A program made the position numbers and the translations under genes. A DNA stretch of 5,873 nt from an uncultured Pseudomonadota bacterium (GTDB lineage: Bacteria > Lernaellota > Lernaellaia > Lernaellales > Lernaellaceae), in contig CALBTQ010000649.1 of NCBI GenBank assembly GCA_937967875.1, forward strand, positions 1-5,873, given 5' to 3'. Shown here in pieces: positions 5,830 through 5,873 of the stretch (position 1 is the stretch's first letter; every line of letters begins with the position of its first letter). Below the pieces are notes generated by a model. It saw only the letters and a program-made list of their open reading frames with translations. It was not told where the DNA came from and did no database searches.

Positions 5830-5873
5830 AGATCGGAAGAGCACACGTCTGAACTCCAGTCACCGAATACGAT
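5830..5873. other. Illumina TruSeq adapter plus index (library contamination)
   Basis: From 5830 the sequence is the TruSeq indexed adapter, beginning AGATCGGAAGAGC and ending at 5863, then the index CGAATACG (5864-5871) and AT, the start of the P7 side. It is the exact reverse complement of 3-46. The natural sequence ends at 5829, inside the gspN-like gene. Confidence 0.99.

Noticed and set aside
1..5873. Terminal inverted repeats suggesting an insertion sequence or linear replicon
   Set aside because: The 44-base repeats are Illumina adapter and index, and no transposase or replication gene is present.

Overview
The window is a complete short contig of GC-rich bacterial DNA bounded on both sides by Illumina TruSeq adapter read-through, with the same 8-base index at each end. 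The natural sequence runs from about 47 to 5829, so the outermost gene on each side is cut by the library, not by biology. Organism: a Gram-negative bacterium is suggested by a GspN-like type II secretion fragment, a sigma-70-type promoter and Shine-Dalgarno sites. The GspN type and the HisRS type would fit a deltaproteobacterial-grade lineage (Myxococcota/Desulfobacterota-like) or an uncultured relative. This placement is inference and is not firm.

Left two thirds, + strand: three tightly packed, overlapping genes form an operon. The first (47-1591, N-terminus cut by the adapter) is a histidine ammonia-lyase family enzyme with an intact Ala-Ser-Gly triad for the MIO cofactor and the usual catalytic residues. 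The second (1591-3171) is a full-length paralogue of the same fold. It has lost the MIO triad (Ser to Ala), the catalytic Tyr loop and other active-site residues, but keeps His, Arg, Phe and Glu positions; it looks like a pseudoenzyme or partner subunit. The third (3164-4537) is a complete histidyl-tRNA synthetase.

Middle: hisS ends at a strong bidirectional hairpin terminator (4554-4585). Immediately beyond it, on the opposite strand, lies a tRNA-His(GTG) gene (4589-4661) with its own promoter (4683-4710). The tRNA encodes neither the near-universal G-1 nor C73 (genomic C at -1, T at 73). The neighbouring HisRS has a motif 2 loop unlike the classical bacterial one, so the pair may show a co-evolved, non-standard histidine identity system.

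Right third, - strand: the end of a GspN-like gene (5829-5515), a SprT-like zinc metallopeptidase gene (5427-4729), then the tRNA-His gene.

How the genes fit together: the locus concentrates histidine functions, namely a histidine-consuming lyase, its cofactor-less paralogue, the histidine-charging synthetase and tRNA-His. The most interesting parts are the lyase/pseudo-lyase pair co-transcribed with hisS and the atypical tRNA-His. No gene-free stretch exceeds 300 bases; the longest is the region around the terminator, tRNA and promoter (4538-4728), followed by the 87-base gap 5428-5514.
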